NCBI RefSeq assembly: GCF_002979915.1
Contig: NZ_PCQA01000007.1
Coordinates: forward strand, 186,001 to 250,000
Reading direction: 5' to 3'
Length of the DNA: 64,000 nt
Origin: Arthrobacter sp. MYb213
GTDB taxonomy: Bacteria > Actinomycetota > Actinomycetes > Actinomycetales > Micrococcaceae
Shown: one piece after another, positions 27,716-36,357 of the stretch
Layout of the letters: each line of letters begins with the position of its first letter
Position numbering within the stretch: position 1 is the stretch's first letter
Program-made: the position numbers and the translations under genes
Notes under the pieces: model-generated
Told to the model about the DNA's origin: nothing
Database searches by the model: none
What the model saw: only the letters and a program-made list of their open reading frames with translations

Positions 27716-28582
27716 GTGTCTGAATTCCCCACCTCCGGCTCAGCCGTTCCAGCCCAAGCAGCAAATCATCCATGGCGACGATACGTTGCGCTCGGAGATT
27801 CTTTTACAGAGGGAATCGGCGACCCCGATCCACACAATCTAGGTAGACATCGCGGGTGGGCTGACCGCGTAGCCCAGCAGCTAAGCACCACCGTTCCAGA
27901 TTTCGCCTATGCAAACCTAGCCATTCGCGGACGGCTAATCAATCAAATTGTTGCAGAACAGCTTAAACCAGCAATCGATCTCAAACCGGATTTGATCAGC
28001 ATTTGCGCCGGCGGAAACGATGTCATCCGGCCCGGTGGCGACCCCGATAAAATCGCAGAAAAGCTAGATCTCGCCATCACCGAGTTAAGCGTTACCGGGG
28101 CCACCATCGTGTTACTCACCGGACCGGACATTCGCGACACCCCGGTACTTGGCGGGATTCGTGGCAAGGTCGCCATTTACAACGAAAACGTCCGTGCCAT
28201 CGCCCAGCGTCATGACGCAGTCGTGGGAGATCTCTGGGCATTGAGCGAGCTCCGCCAAACACAAATGTGGGATCCAGACCGCTTGCACTTCTCCCCCGCC
28301 GGACACCAAGTGATCTCAGCGATGGTGCTCGATGCACTGAACGTGCCCCATGAACAAGTCATGGACGCGCAATTAGAGCACGCAGCCCGAAGCTGGCGCG
28401 AAGCACGCATTGAGGACCTGCAATGGGCTCGCGAATACTTTGGTCCGTGGATCCTGCGCAGAATTCGTCATCAGTCTTCCGGTGACGGGGTTAGTGCAAA
28501 AAGACCGCTTCCCACACCCTTCACCGTGCAACCGCCGAATGCCTCGCTGGGTGCTGGAGATAGTACTCCCGGACAAAAATAA
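27716..28582 (+). CDS. SGNH/GDSL hydrolase
   Basis: About 288 residues. The four SGNH blocks are present: VALGDSFTEGIGD (Ser), NLAIRGRLINQIV (Gly), ICAGGNDVIRPGG (Asn) and DRLHFSPAGHQVI (Asp/His). These enzymes cleave esters, often lipid or acetyl esters. The C-terminal 50 residues are basic and hydrophilic. The GTG at 27716 is chosen because it coincides with the predicted transcription start; 27713 is an alternative. No signal peptide is seen, so it acts in the cytoplasm. Confidence 0.87.
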   Translation: MSEFPTSGSAVPAQAANHPWRRYVALGDSFTEGIGDPDPHNLGRHRGWADRVAQQLSTTVPDFAYANLAIRGRLINQIVAEQLKPAIDLKPDLISICAGGNDVIRPGGDPDKIAEKLDLAITELSVTGATIVLLTGPDIRDTPVLGGIRGKVAIYNENVRAIAQRHDAVVGDLWALSELRQTQMWDPDRLHFSPAGHQVISAMVLDALNVPHEQVMDAQLEHAARSWREARIEDLQWAREYFGPWILRRIRHQSSGDGVSAKRPLPTPFTVQPPNASLGAGDSTPGQK

Positions 28583-28597
28583 ACACGCAAAACAAAT

Positions 28598-28646
28598 GGG
28601 ACGTGGCTTGCTGCACCGATTACTGGTGCGACAATCCACGTCCCAA
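28598..28646. terminator. Hairpin between SGNH gene and metX
   Basis: TGGGACGTGG pairs with CCACGTCCCA, and within it GCACC pairs with GGTGC. It sits between the converging SGNH and metX genes; no long T-run is seen. Confidence 0.6.
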
Positions 28647-28674
28647 ATTCATATCACTGCGTAGTTTTTAGACC

Positions 28675-29820
28675 TTAGTCATCAAAGACCAGGGCGGTCA
28701 GTACCGGACCAAGTTGCTTGGCGTCCGTGAGGAAACCGTCATGACCGATCGGTGAATCGATGTAATGCACTGGCTTAGGTTTCGGCAACGAGGATGCGAT
28801 CAGTTCAGACTGCGCCGGGAAGTACAGCCGGTCACTGTTGACCGCGGCAACCACCACGTTCACCTTAGCCAGCCGAGCCAACGCCTGGGTAAGCGACCCA
28901 TAACCGCGCGCCACATCGTGGCTCATCAGAGCCTCGGTGAGGACCAGATAGCTATTCGCGTCAAAACGATGGACCAGTTTAGTCGCCTGATGATCCAGGT
29001 AGCTTTCCACCTGGTACCGGCCACGCCGGCCGTCCAACGAAGCGAACGGTTCTTCACCAGGCTGCGCATTGCGCGCAAATCTGGTCTCTAGCTCGGTCTC
29101 TGAGCGGTAGGTAATATGTGCCAAGCGACGGGCCAGTCCCAATCCCGCATCCGGACGCACACCGTTGGCGTAGTAATCGCCCTGCGCAAAGTTAGGATCA
29201 AGCCGAATCGCCTCGGTCTGCACCTGCGCAAAAGCAATCTGTTCCGCCGTAGCTTGTGCGCTGGAAGCCATCACCACCACGTTCTTCACGAGGTCGGGGA
29301 ATTCAACTGCCCACTCCAGAGCTCGCGCGCCACCCATGGAACCACCGATGACCGCATGCCAGGTGTGCACACCTAGCAGGGTAGCCAGACGCGCTTCGAG
29401 GCGCACCGAATCCTTGATGGTGACAAAGGGGAAGCGTGAACCCCAAGCATTGCCCTGTTCGTCAAGCGAACTTGGTCCGGTAGATCCATTGCAACCACCG
29501 ATGATGTTGATGGCCACGACAAAATATTTGTCGGTATCAACGGTTAGCCCGGGGCCGACAAAGTCTTCCCACCAGCCCGGGGTCTGTGAATCTCCGCGCG
29601 ATACGTGCGCATCACCGGTCAACGCGTGCTTCACCAGCACCGCGTTACTCCCGTCCGCGTTTAGCTGACCCCATGTCTCATAGGCCAACTCGATTTGCGG
29701 TAGGTAGCCACCAGTTTCGAAGGTGTACTCCCCCACGAACGCGCGACGCAAAATGCCGTCTTGTCCGTCGGTAAGCTCCTGCGATGGCAGAGTTTCTTCG
29801 GTAGTCACTATGGATGCCAT
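28675..29820 (-). CDS. metX: Homoserine O-acetyltransferase
   Basis: Transfers acetyl from acetyl-CoA to homoserine for methionine synthesis. A 381-residue alpha/beta-hydrolase fold enzyme with the nucleophile in GGSMGGARALEWA (about residues 157-169) and the catalytic histidine in DSPIGHDGFLTD near the C-terminus. It begins 2 bp after metY stops, so the two genes form an operon controlled by the upstream riboswitch. Length fits the family. Confidence 0.95.
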   Translation of the reverse strand: MASIVTTEETLPSQELTDGQDGILRRAFVGEYTFETGGYLPQIELAYETWGQLNADGSNAVLVKHALTGDAHVSRGDSQTPGWWEDFVGPGLTVDTDKYFVVAINIIGGCNGSTGPSSLDEQGNAWGSRFPFVTIKDSVRLEARLATLLGVHTWHAVIGGSMGGARALEWAVEFPDLVKNVVVMASSAQATAEQIAFAQVQTEAIRLDPNFAQGDYYANGVRPDAGLGLARRLAHITYRSETELETRFARNAQPGEEPFASLDGRRGRYQVESYLDHQATKLVHRFDANSYLVLTEALMSHDVARGYGSLTQALARLAKVNVVVAAVNSDRLYFPAQSELIASSLPKPKPVHYIDSPIGHDGFLTDAKQLGPVLTALVFDD

Positions 29821-29822
29821 GC

Positions 29823-31166
29823 CTAAAGAGTTTCCTGCAATTCCTGGCTAGAAAGCTGCTTGGTAGCAGCAAAACCAAGTTGCAGATCAGCGAGAATATC
29901 CTTGATGTTTTCAAGTCCCACGCTCAACCGCACCAGACCTGGACGCACACCTGCGGCCAAACGTTCTTCGTCGCTCAATTGTGCGTGGGTGGTAGACGCT
30001 GGGTGGATTACCAGCGAACGAACGTCGCCTAGGTTCGCCACATTTGAATGTAGTTCTAACGCATTCACAAAAGCCTTGCCAGCTTCGGCGCCACCGGCAA
30101 TGTCGAAGGCAATAATTGCGCCAACACCATTTGGTGAATACTTCTGTCCGCGTTCAAACCATGGTGAGGAAGGCAGGCCTGCGTAGGCGACCTTCTCAAC
30201 CTGTTCTTGGCTTTCAAGCCAGGCGCCAACTTCCTTGGCATTTTGCACGTGACGCTCCATGCGCAACGACAAAGTCTCCAGACCCTGCGCAATGAGGAAG
30301 GCGTTGAAAGGTGCCACCGCCGCTCCAAGGTCACGGAGCAACTGCACGCGTGCCTTCAGAATGTAGGCGAGGTTCGCCCCAAGAATTCCGTCGACGCCTA
30401 AGTCCCGCGCGAATACCAAACCGTTGTAAGACTCATCCGGGGTATTGAAGTCCGGGAATCGTTCTGGATCCTTCGCAAAGTCGAACTTACCCGAATCTAC
30501 GATGACCCCAGCAATGGCGGTGCCATGTCCGCCTAGGTACTTGGTGGCCGAGTGGATCACGATATCGGCGCCCCATTCGATGGGACGAATCAGGTACGGG
30601 GTCGCCAAGGTGTTATCAACTAGGAGCGGAACTCCGACCTCGTGGGCGATCTCAGAGATCCCTTCGATATCTAGGATGTCCTGGCGTGGGTTGGAGACGA
30701 CTTCGCCAAAGAAGGCTTTGGTATTTGGCTTGACCGCTGCACGCCACTGCTCCAAGTTATCTGGATCAGCAACGAAGCTAACCTCAATGCCAAGTTTGCG
30801 CAGGGTGTGCTTGAACAGATTCTGCGTTCCACCGTAGAGGCTTGGGCTGGCCACCAGGTGATCGCCCGCCTGCGCGAGGTTGAGGATGGCCAAGGTAGTG
30901 GCGGCTTGGCCGGAGGCAAGCAACAACGCACCGATTCCGCCTTCGAGATCGGCGATTCGATTTTCTACGGCTTCCTGCGTTGGATTACCGATACGCGTGT
31001 AAATCGGCGCCAGTTCCTGCAGAGCGAAGCGAGCTGCAGCGCTCTCTGCATTGGGGAAGACGAAAGAAGTCGTCTGGTAGATCGGCAGGGCACGCGCACC
31101 GGTCACCGGATCGGGCTGCTGCCCAGCGTGGATCTGACGTGTTTCAAAAGACCAGTTATTACTCAT
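29823..31166 (-). CDS. metY: O-acetylhomoserine sulfhydrylase
   Basis: Makes homocysteine from O-acetylhomoserine and sulfide, using PLP. About 447 residues from the ATG at 31166, which has GGAGGAAA 4 bp upstream. Motifs: FETRQIHAGQQPDP at the start, ASGQAATTLAILNLAQAGDH, and the PLP lysine in VIHSATKYLGGHGT (about residues 209-222). It is first in the metY-metX operon, behind a SAM-sensing riboswitch. Confidence 0.95.
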   Translation of the reverse strand: MSNNWSFETRQIHAGQQPDPVTGARALPIYQTTSFVFPNAESAAARFALQELAPIYTRIGNPTQEAVENRIADLEGGIGALLLASGQAATTLAILNLAQAGDHLVASPSLYGGTQNLFKHTLRKLGIEVSFVADPDNLEQWRAAVKPNTKAFFGEVVSNPRQDILDIEGISEIAHEVGVPLLVDNTLATPYLIRPIEWGADIVIHSATKYLGGHGTAIAGVIVDSGKFDFAKDPERFPDFNTPDESYNGLVFARDLGVDGILGANLAYILKARVQLLRDLGAAVAPFNAFLIAQGLETLSLRMERHVQNAKEVGAWLESQEQVEKVAYAGLPSSPWFERGQKYSPNGVGAIIAFDIAGGAEAGKAFVNALELHSNVANLGDVRSLVIHPASTTHAQLSDEERLAAGVRPGLVRLSVGLENIKDILADLQLGFAATKQLSSQELQETL

Positions 31167-31271
31167 GGTTTCCTCCATATAGCTTGTCGACTATGGGGGT
31201 ACACCACTCAAAAACACACCGACGGCAAGTTCCTCGTCGAGGCGCTTTCGAAGGGGGTAACCCGCGCTTGT

Positions 31272-31378
31272 CCGCAACACATAGTGTGTTGAGGGCCAGG
31301 TCTTCACCCGGGGCACCCCACCGCGGCGGAGGGTTGCCGCCCAGTAAGCCGGGGCTTGTTACTGGGACTCATGACCTG
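31272..31378 (-). ncRNA. SAM-IV riboswitch
   Basis: On the reverse strand, AGGTCATGAGT opens the element, followed by AAGCCCCGGCTTACTGG, CGGCAACCCTCC, GCGGTGGGGTGCC and CCGGGTGAAGACCTGG. These are the conserved blocks of the SAM-IV class, with P1 formed by GGTC and GACC. A CAACACA-CTA-TGTGTTG hairpin (31275-31291) follows, as the extra 3' stem of this class. It precedes metY by about 100 nt and would lower metYX expression when S-adenosylmethionine is abundant. Confidence 0.88.
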
Positions 31379-31497
31379 ACTCAAGTCTGCCCGATAGCCG
31401 AAGAATTTGGCAATATGAGATAGCTCAATGTGACTCAATCGGTCATATAGATCTTTAATGAAGAATTTTCTGCAGACTGTTCGATCCCGCCATTACC

Positions 31498-31515
31498 ACT
31501 TAGGGTCACCTAAGT
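31498..31515 (+). promoter_or_regulatory. Palindrome before VOC gene
   Basis: ACTTAGG-GTCA-CCTAAGT is a perfect inverted repeat about 24 bp before the first in-frame ATG of the VOC gene. Its half-sites resemble iron boxes but the spacing (4 bp) does not, so I call it only a possible operator. Confidence 0.45.
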
Positions 31516-31538
31516 CGAGACTGAGATCACATAGTGAC

Positions 31539-32195
31539 ATGATGGGGCACATGATGAGGCTAGATCACGTTAGTTACGCATGTGGCCCCGATGGGCTCAT
31601 GCCAACCGCCGAAAGAATCTCCAAGACTTTGGGCCTGGAATTCGTCAAGGGGGGCGTACATCCGCGTTTTGGAACGCGGAATGTAATTTTCCCGCTCAAG
31701 CACAACCAGTACCTAGAAGTTGTTGAAGTTCTCAACCACCCTTCAAGCGACAAAGCACCGTTTGGGCAGGCAGTACGAGCCCGCTCTGAGCTTGGTGGCG
31801 GCTGGATGGGATGGTGTGTGTCTGTTGAAGACCTCTCCAGCGCCGAAGAGCGGCTGGGGCGCAAATCTGTTCCGGGAAACCGAAAGTTCCCAGACGGCCG
31901 CGAACTCACCTGGCAGCAGGTTGGAATCAAGGGTCTGATCGCTGACCCGCAGGTCCCTTACCTCCTGCGCTGGGACGCTGGCACCGAGGATTTGCACCCG
32001 TCCAAGGCTCTAGAGCCTGTAGGTGCGATTCAAAGTATCACTATCGCTGGTTCTCGAGACCGAGTATTGGACTGGCTCGGCCAGCCCGAGAACGTCAATC
32101 TTGGCGCGGTGAGCATGGAATACGAAGCACCCAACGGCACTCCAGGCATCTTGTCGGTCACCTTTGAAACCGACAATGGCTTGGTCACGCTATAA
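31539..32195 (+). CDS. VOC superfamily (glyoxalase-like) protein
   Basis: About 218 residues. The N-terminal block MRLDHVSYACGPDGL, then HPRFGTRNVIFPLKHNQYLEVVEVL, is the glyoxalase-like domain PF13468 type: beta-alpha-beta modules that bind a metal and a small ligand. The long upstream extension to 31458 is not conserved-looking, so I start at the ATG at 31539; ATGs at 31542, 31551 and 31554 are also in frame. Substrate unknown. A hairpin terminator follows at 32211. Confidence 0.8.
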   Translation: MMGHMMRLDHVSYACGPDGLMPTAERISKTLGLEFVKGGVHPRFGTRNVIFPLKHNQYLEVVEVLNHPSSDKAPFGQAVRARSELGGGWMGWCVSVEDLSSAEERLGRKSVPGNRKFPDGRELTWQQVGIKGLIADPQVPYLLRWDAGTEDLHPSKALEPVGAIQSITIAGSRDRVLDWLGQPENVNLGAVSMEYEAPNGTPGILSVTFETDNGLVTL

Positions 32196-32210
32196 CGAAG
32201 AACGTCAAAT

Positions 32211-32250
32211 AAAGGGTAGGTAGGGACGGCAACGTCCTCGCCTACCCTTT
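32211..32250. terminator. Bidirectional terminator
   Basis: AAAGGGTAGG pairs with CCTACCCTTT, with an inner GGACG-GCAA-CGTCC stem. It lies between the converging VOC and GNAT genes. Confidence 0.88.
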
Positions 32251-32260
32251 GTCGTTCCAA

Positions 32261-32671
32261 CTACTCAAGTCTCTTACCCAGGACCACTACATCTTGAGCT
32301 TCGTAACCCAGTCGCTCGTAAAATCCGATCACATCAGTGTTTTCGGTCCGCACCATGAGCTGCACTTTGGGCACCCCTTGTTCAGCAAGCCAACGCGACG
32401 CGGCTTCGATGATCTGTTGCCCAAAACCTTGGCCCTGCATGTCGGGGTGGACCGCCACGTAATATAGCCAGCCCCGGTGACCGTCAAACCCAACCATGGC
32501 TGTAGCTACCAGCCGTTGCTCATGATGCCCTGCAAGAATCGTAGAGCTCTGATTTTCCAATGCTTTGTGCGCATCTGATGTGGGATCGTTCCACGGTCGC
32601 GTAATTTCTACGCTCTGCCACAGGGCTGTTGCTTGGCCAATCTCGGGCACTTCCAATTCTCTGATCTCCAT
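32261..32671 (-). CDS. ypeA: GNAT acetyltransferase, YpeA-like
   Basis: 136 residues, a single GNAT domain. VAVHPDMQGQGFGQQIIEAASRWLAEQGVPKVQLMVRTENTDVIGFYERLGYE covers the acetyl-CoA loop and the C-terminal signature, and the start MEIRELEVPEIGQATALW matches the YpeA subgroup. The biological substrate of this group is not established. Monocistronic, with a terminator downstream. Confidence 0.88.
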   Translation of the reverse strand: MEIRELEVPEIGQATALWQSVEITRPWNDPTSDAHKALENQSSTILAGHHEQRLVATAMVGFDGHRGWLYYVAVHPDMQGQGFGQQIIEAASRWLAEQGVPKVQLMVRTENTDVIGFYERLGYEAQDVVVLGKRLE

Positions 32672-32733
32672 GGCTAAAAGGTACCGTTGAAGGGTTGGTT
32701 TATTGCCATTTCAGGATGCTTACCGTTGTGGCG

Positions 32734-33504
32734 TTAACTACCGATACCGATAGCAGGGCCGAAGAACATGAAGCCGACAAAGCCAACGGCGTCCAACAAG
32801 AAGTGCGCGATTACCAACGGCATCACCCGACCATATTTCTGGTAAATCCAACCGAATACCACACCCATGGCCACATTTCCCAGCATCGGGCCAACGCCTT
32901 GATAGAGGTGGTAGCTACCGCGGATCAGCGCCGAAACCAAAATCAGCGTCCACGGTCCGAAGTTGAGTTTCTTTCCGTAGCCGAAGAGGAATGCCAACAT
33001 GATCACTTCTTCGAGCACCGCATGCCGGACGGCAGAAAGTAGCAGCACCGGCACGCTCCACCAATAATCTGCGAGATTAGCCGTCGACAGAGTGGTGGTG
33101 ATCCCTAAGGCGCGGCCTGCGGCATAAACCCCCAAAGTTCCCAGACCCATGGCAAGAAATAATCCTGCCCCGAGCAACGAATCTTTGCCCGGCCTGCGAA
33201 AGTCGAATCCGATATCTTTCACACTTCGTCCCAGCGTGCGGTGCATCAAGTACAGCGCAAGAAGAACCGGGATCAGAGCAAATAAAATATCCAGCAGCTG
33301 ATAAGACAGGTCAAAGTATTCGCGGGTGTTGAGCGGATTATTCATCGACGTGGTTTGGTCGCGCAGTGGCGCACGGGTCACCTTGTCGGCAAAGCTAATC
33401 AACGAATACACCGCGCTCTGCCCCAGACAGAGCCCCATAACAAGGAAGATTTCCATCTTGAGGATGCGAGCATTGCTCTTCGTTAACGTCTTTTCACCAG
33501 TCAC
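32734..33504 (-). CDS. CPBP-family intramembrane protease homologue
   Basis: 256 residues with about eight membrane helices. It shows the CPBP/Abi motifs: AVLEEVIMLAFLFGYG (paired glutamates, about residue 163), ALIRGSYHLYQG (histidine of motif 2) and HFLLDAVGFVGF (motif 3). The usual arginine of EExxxR is not at the expected place. Members include CAAX prenyl proteases and bacteriocin-immunity proteins; the role here is unknown. The N-terminus (TGEKTLTKSNARILKME) is cytoplasmic. Confidence 0.83.
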   Translation of the reverse strand: MTGEKTLTKSNARILKMEIFLVMGLCLGQSAVYSLISFADKVTRAPLRDQTTSMNNPLNTREYFDLSYQLLDILFALIPVLLALYLMHRTLGRSVKDIGFDFRRPGKDSLLGAGLFLAMGLGTLGVYAAGRALGITTTLSTANLADYWWSVPVLLLSAVRHAVLEEVIMLAFLFGYGKKLNFGPWTLILVSALIRGSYHLYQGVGPMLGNVAMGVVFGWIYQKYGRVMPLVIAHFLLDAVGFVGFMFFGPAIGIGS

Positions 33505-33614
33505 CTATCGATCATAGACTTCGGCCGCTGTGTTGGAGCTGAGCGTAGGGTAATCGCTGTAAACAAGAACAGCCAGTATGCGCGCGGACATGCGATGTTC
33601 AAGCCGCATTAAAA

Positions 33615-33662
33615 AGTCAAGGAGCACCGCGCCCAAGTTAATGGGCCCGATACTCCTTGACT
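33615..33662 (-). terminator. Terminator of tpx
   Basis: AGTCAAGGAG pairs with CTCCTTGACT, with GGGCCC inside, and the reverse strand then reads TTTTT. It lies about 46 bp after the tpx stop. Confidence 0.82.
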
Positions 33663-33708
33663 AGCGCAACACCTGACGAATTAATTCGCCTATGACCGCA
33701 AAAAATTA

Positions 33709-34209
33709 CTAGCTATTTAGCGCTGCAATAGCTGCGTCGTAGTCTGGCTCCGTGGTGATTTCCGGAACGATCTGGGTGTAAACGACCTTGCCGGTCTCGT
33801 CCAAAACGACGACGGAACGTGCCAAGAGACCAGCTAGTGGCCCATCTACCTGGGTCACGCCGTACGCCGAGCCAAAGTCCGAGCGGAACACGGAAGCAGC
33901 GGTCACATTTTCGATGTTCTCTGCACCGCAGAAGCGGCCCAAGGCGAATGGCAGGTCAGCCGAAACACACACAACGGTGGTGTTTTCCAAGCCGGCAGCC
34001 AGTTCGTTGAAGCGGCGTACGCTAGCTGCGCACACACCGGTGTCGACCGATGGGAAGATGTTCAGCACCACGCGTCGGCCAGCGAGTGATTCGCTGGTGA
34101 CATCTGCGAGGCCGGTGTCGGTGAGGGTGAACGCTGGAGCCTGCGCGCCAACGGCTGGCAGCTCTCCAATAGTCTGGACGGGGGTATCTTTGAATGCAGT
34201 AGTAGCCAT
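33709..34209 (-). CDS. tpx: Thiol peroxidase
   Basis: An atypical 2-Cys peroxiredoxin of 166 residues that reduces hydroperoxides with thioredoxin. The peroxidatic cysteine is in [17 protein letters not shown] (about residue 59) and the resolving cysteine in [11 protein letters not shown] (about residue 93). Start [18 protein letters not shown] matches the family. It stands alone, with its own terminator. Cytoplasmic antioxidant role. Confidence 0.95.
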   Translation of the reverse strand: MATTAFKDTPVQTIGELPAVGAQAPAFTLTDTGLADVTSESLAGRRVVLNIFPSVDTGVCAASVRRFNELAAGLENTTVVCVSADLPFALGRFCGAENIENVTAASVFRSDFGSAYGVTQVDGPLAGLLARSVVVLDETGKVVYTQIVPEITTEPDYDAAIAALNS

Positions 34210-34342
34210 ACTTCATTGTCTATCACGGATGGCCAACTTACTTCTATATTTCGGTCTCAGCGCAACGATACGTCTAGTGTTTACCTCTATTCTTCCCACG
34301 TTTCATGGTTTCGAATTCTTCGCCCCGTGACTGACTGAGGCT

Positions 34343-34975
34343 ATGACTCAGGTCCCTGATTTGAACGCCTATGCTTCCAAAATGCGCGCGCTCACCGAGG
34401 AAGGCATCGATTTTGAGGTTGATGTACGCTTTCTCGACATGCTAATTTCTCGCTCAGCAACAGTCTTGGACGTTGGCTGCGGAATTGGAAATGCCGTCAA
34501 TGGCCTCAGGACCCGTGGCCATCAGGCTTTTGGAATCGATCCGACCGTGGCGGTGCTTCGGACGGCCCACGAGCTCTACGAACCTAGCTGGTTCAGGCGG
34601 CTAGGAGCCGCCGAAATCACGTTCGGACGCTTAGCAGGCCTTGGTCTGCCGACTACCTATGATGCCATTTTGCTTGCTGGAAATGTTCCGGCTTTTCTCT
34701 CGGAGACCGATTTCGCAGCATCTATGGCTCAGCTTGAAAATCACCTCTCCGACAATGGCGTCCTCATCATTGGCACCACCACTGGCATGCGTGGTGGACC
34801 TACAGATCAAGACCTCGCAGTGCATGGCACCGGTCTCATCTTGACGCACCGATATTCTGACTGGCATCTTGGCTCATTTGATGAAGAGTCGCCGTGGTCC
34901 GTGAGTATTTTTGGGCGATCCAGCAATCGTCAGTTTTCCGAAACACCTGACGGTAAATTTATCCTCAGAGGGTAA
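34343..34975 (+). CDS. Class I SAM-dependent methyltransferase
   Basis: 210 residues. The SAM-binding motif I VLDVGCGIGNAVNGL (about residues 40-54) and acidic motif II GIDPTVAVL are clear; motif post-II YDAILLAGNVPAFL follows. GAGG precedes the ATG. The last 11 bases overlap the end of the converging hutI gene. The substrate is unknown. Confidence 0.85.
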   Translation: MTQVPDLNAYASKMRALTEEGIDFEVDVRFLDMLISRSATVLDVGCGIGNAVNGLRTRGHQAFGIDPTVAVLRTAHELYEPSWFRRLGAAEITFGRLAGLGLPTTYDAILLAGNVPAFLSETDFAASMAQLENHLSDNGVLIIGTTTGMRGGPTDQDLAVHGTGLILTHRYSDWHLGSFDEESPWSVSIFGRSSNRQFSETPDGKFILRG

Positions 34976-36158
34976 CCTTTTCTCCTGCTCGATACACGCT
35001 GTGTGTCAGAGTCATTCCGGGCCGGTATGCCAGATGTGCGGCGGAGGGTGCATCCAGAACATGCAGGTCTGCACGCTTCCCAACTTCTATCGACCCTACT
35101 TTGTCCGCCACACCGAGGGCTAAGGCACCGCCAAAAGTGGCTGCCTCAATCGCCTCGGCAAGGCTCAGCCTCATTTGCAGCACCGCGGTCGCCACACAGA
35201 AGTTCATGTTGCTGGTGTAGCTGGTCCCCGGATTACAGTTACTGGCCAAAGCGATCACCACACCGGCATCGAGCAGCTCACGCCCCGGCGCCAATGGCTG
35301 ACGAGTGGAAAGATCACAGGCCGGAAGGCATGTAGCCACCACCCCACGCGAACCCTTCCGTGCCGCCTTATCCCAACCGCTCCAAGACCCGGCGAGCGCG
35401 TTGATGTCCGCTGGTTCAAGATAATTCACGTGGTCCACCGAGTGGCTACCAAATTCTACGGCGAGCTTTGTCCCAGGACCTGGGCCCAACTGATTTCCGT
35501 GAATCTTTGTGGAGATCCCGCGGTCTTTGGCCGCCTGCATTACTCGGCGTGATTGTTCTTCGTTAAATGCTCCGCGTTCGCAGAAGACATCCACAAAATC
35601 TACGCTCTGGGCCACTGCATCAAGCATTGGGCCGGCTACCTCGTTGGTGTAGTCATCTGCGTCGCGACCGGCCGGAACCAGATGAGCACCCAGAAAAGTC
35701 ACCTGATCCACGATTTCTCGTGCCAGAAGTGCATGCCGCACTTCCTCGGCTAAGGTGAGGCCGTAACCCGTTTTAGTTTCCATCCAGGTTGTTCCCATAG
35801 ACAGTGCTTCAGCCCGACGAGCCGAGACCAGTGCAGACAAGGCGTTGTCATCGGTGGCGCGGGTAGCCGAGGTGGTGACGGCAATCCCCCCGGCGGCGTA
35901 GTCTTCACCGGCCATCCGGGCAACAAATTCGTCTGCTCGATCTCCGGCAAAGACTAGGTGGCTGTGCGAGTCGACCCACCCCGGAAGTACCGCACGGCCG
36001 CCCAGATCAGTAATGACCTCAGCCTCGGGCGCTTGCTGGGCTGAGCCCACCCATTCGATGATTCCGTCTCGGATCAGCACTGCTGCGTTCACCATTACGG
36101 TGCCGGCGGCGTCAACGGTGGTCAGTTGGGAGATGTTTGTCAGTAAGTGGGTGCTCAT
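34965..36158 (-). CDS. hutI: Imidazolonepropionase
   Basis: A metal-dependent amidohydrolase of about 397 residues that opens 4-imidazolone-5-propanoate to formiminoglutamate in histidine breakdown. Motifs: VDSHSHLVFAGDRADEF (metal site, about residues 61-77), KTGYGLTLAEEVR, and a later HGNQLGPGPGTKLAVEFGSHSVDH. The ATG at 36158 (MSTHLLTNISQL) is preferred over the long upstream extension to 36215 and has AGGAA upstream. hutU and hutH are not next to it, which is unusual, so the histidine pathway genes may be scattered. Confidence 0.92.
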   Translation of the reverse strand: MSTHLLTNISQLTTVDAAGTVMVNAAVLIRDGIIEWVGSAQQAPEAEVITDLGGRAVLPGWVDSHSHLVFAGDRADEFVARMAGEDYAAGGIAVTTSATRATDDNALSALVSARRAEALSMGTTWMETKTGYGLTLAEEVRHALLAREIVDQVTFLGAHLVPAGRDADDYTNEVAGPMLDAVAQSVDFVDVFCERGAFNEEQSRRVMQAAKDRGISTKIHGNQLGPGPGTKLAVEFGSHSVDHVNYLEPADINALAGSWSGWDKAARKGSRGVVATCLPACDLSTRQPLAPGRELLDAGVVIALASNCNPGTSYTSNMNFCVATAVLQMRLSLAEAIEAATFGGALALGVADKVGSIEVGKRADLHVLDAPSAAHLAYRPGMTLTHSVYRAGEKVTL

Positions 36159-36309
36159 CTGCCTGTGGTTCCTTTTGCTTGAGTGCGTCCTAAGCTTCTG
36201 ATGGCGCACTATCACGGTTCTTATCAGAGCTTATTGAAAAGTACGCGGCGCAGGTAGCGAAGTCATCAGGTTCAATCTGGCATTTCGGACTTGTCAGTGG
36301 ATATAACAG

Positions 36310-36345
36310 AGTCGCCCCGTTTCCATGGAGGGAATCGGGGCGACT
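36310..36345 (-). terminator. Hairpin after kbl
   Basis: AGTCGCCCCGTTTCC pairs with GGGAATCGGGGCGACT with one wobble and a 5-nt loop, just after the stop of kbl on the reverse strand. Confidence 0.75.
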
Positions 36346-36357
36346 GAGACCGTCTAT

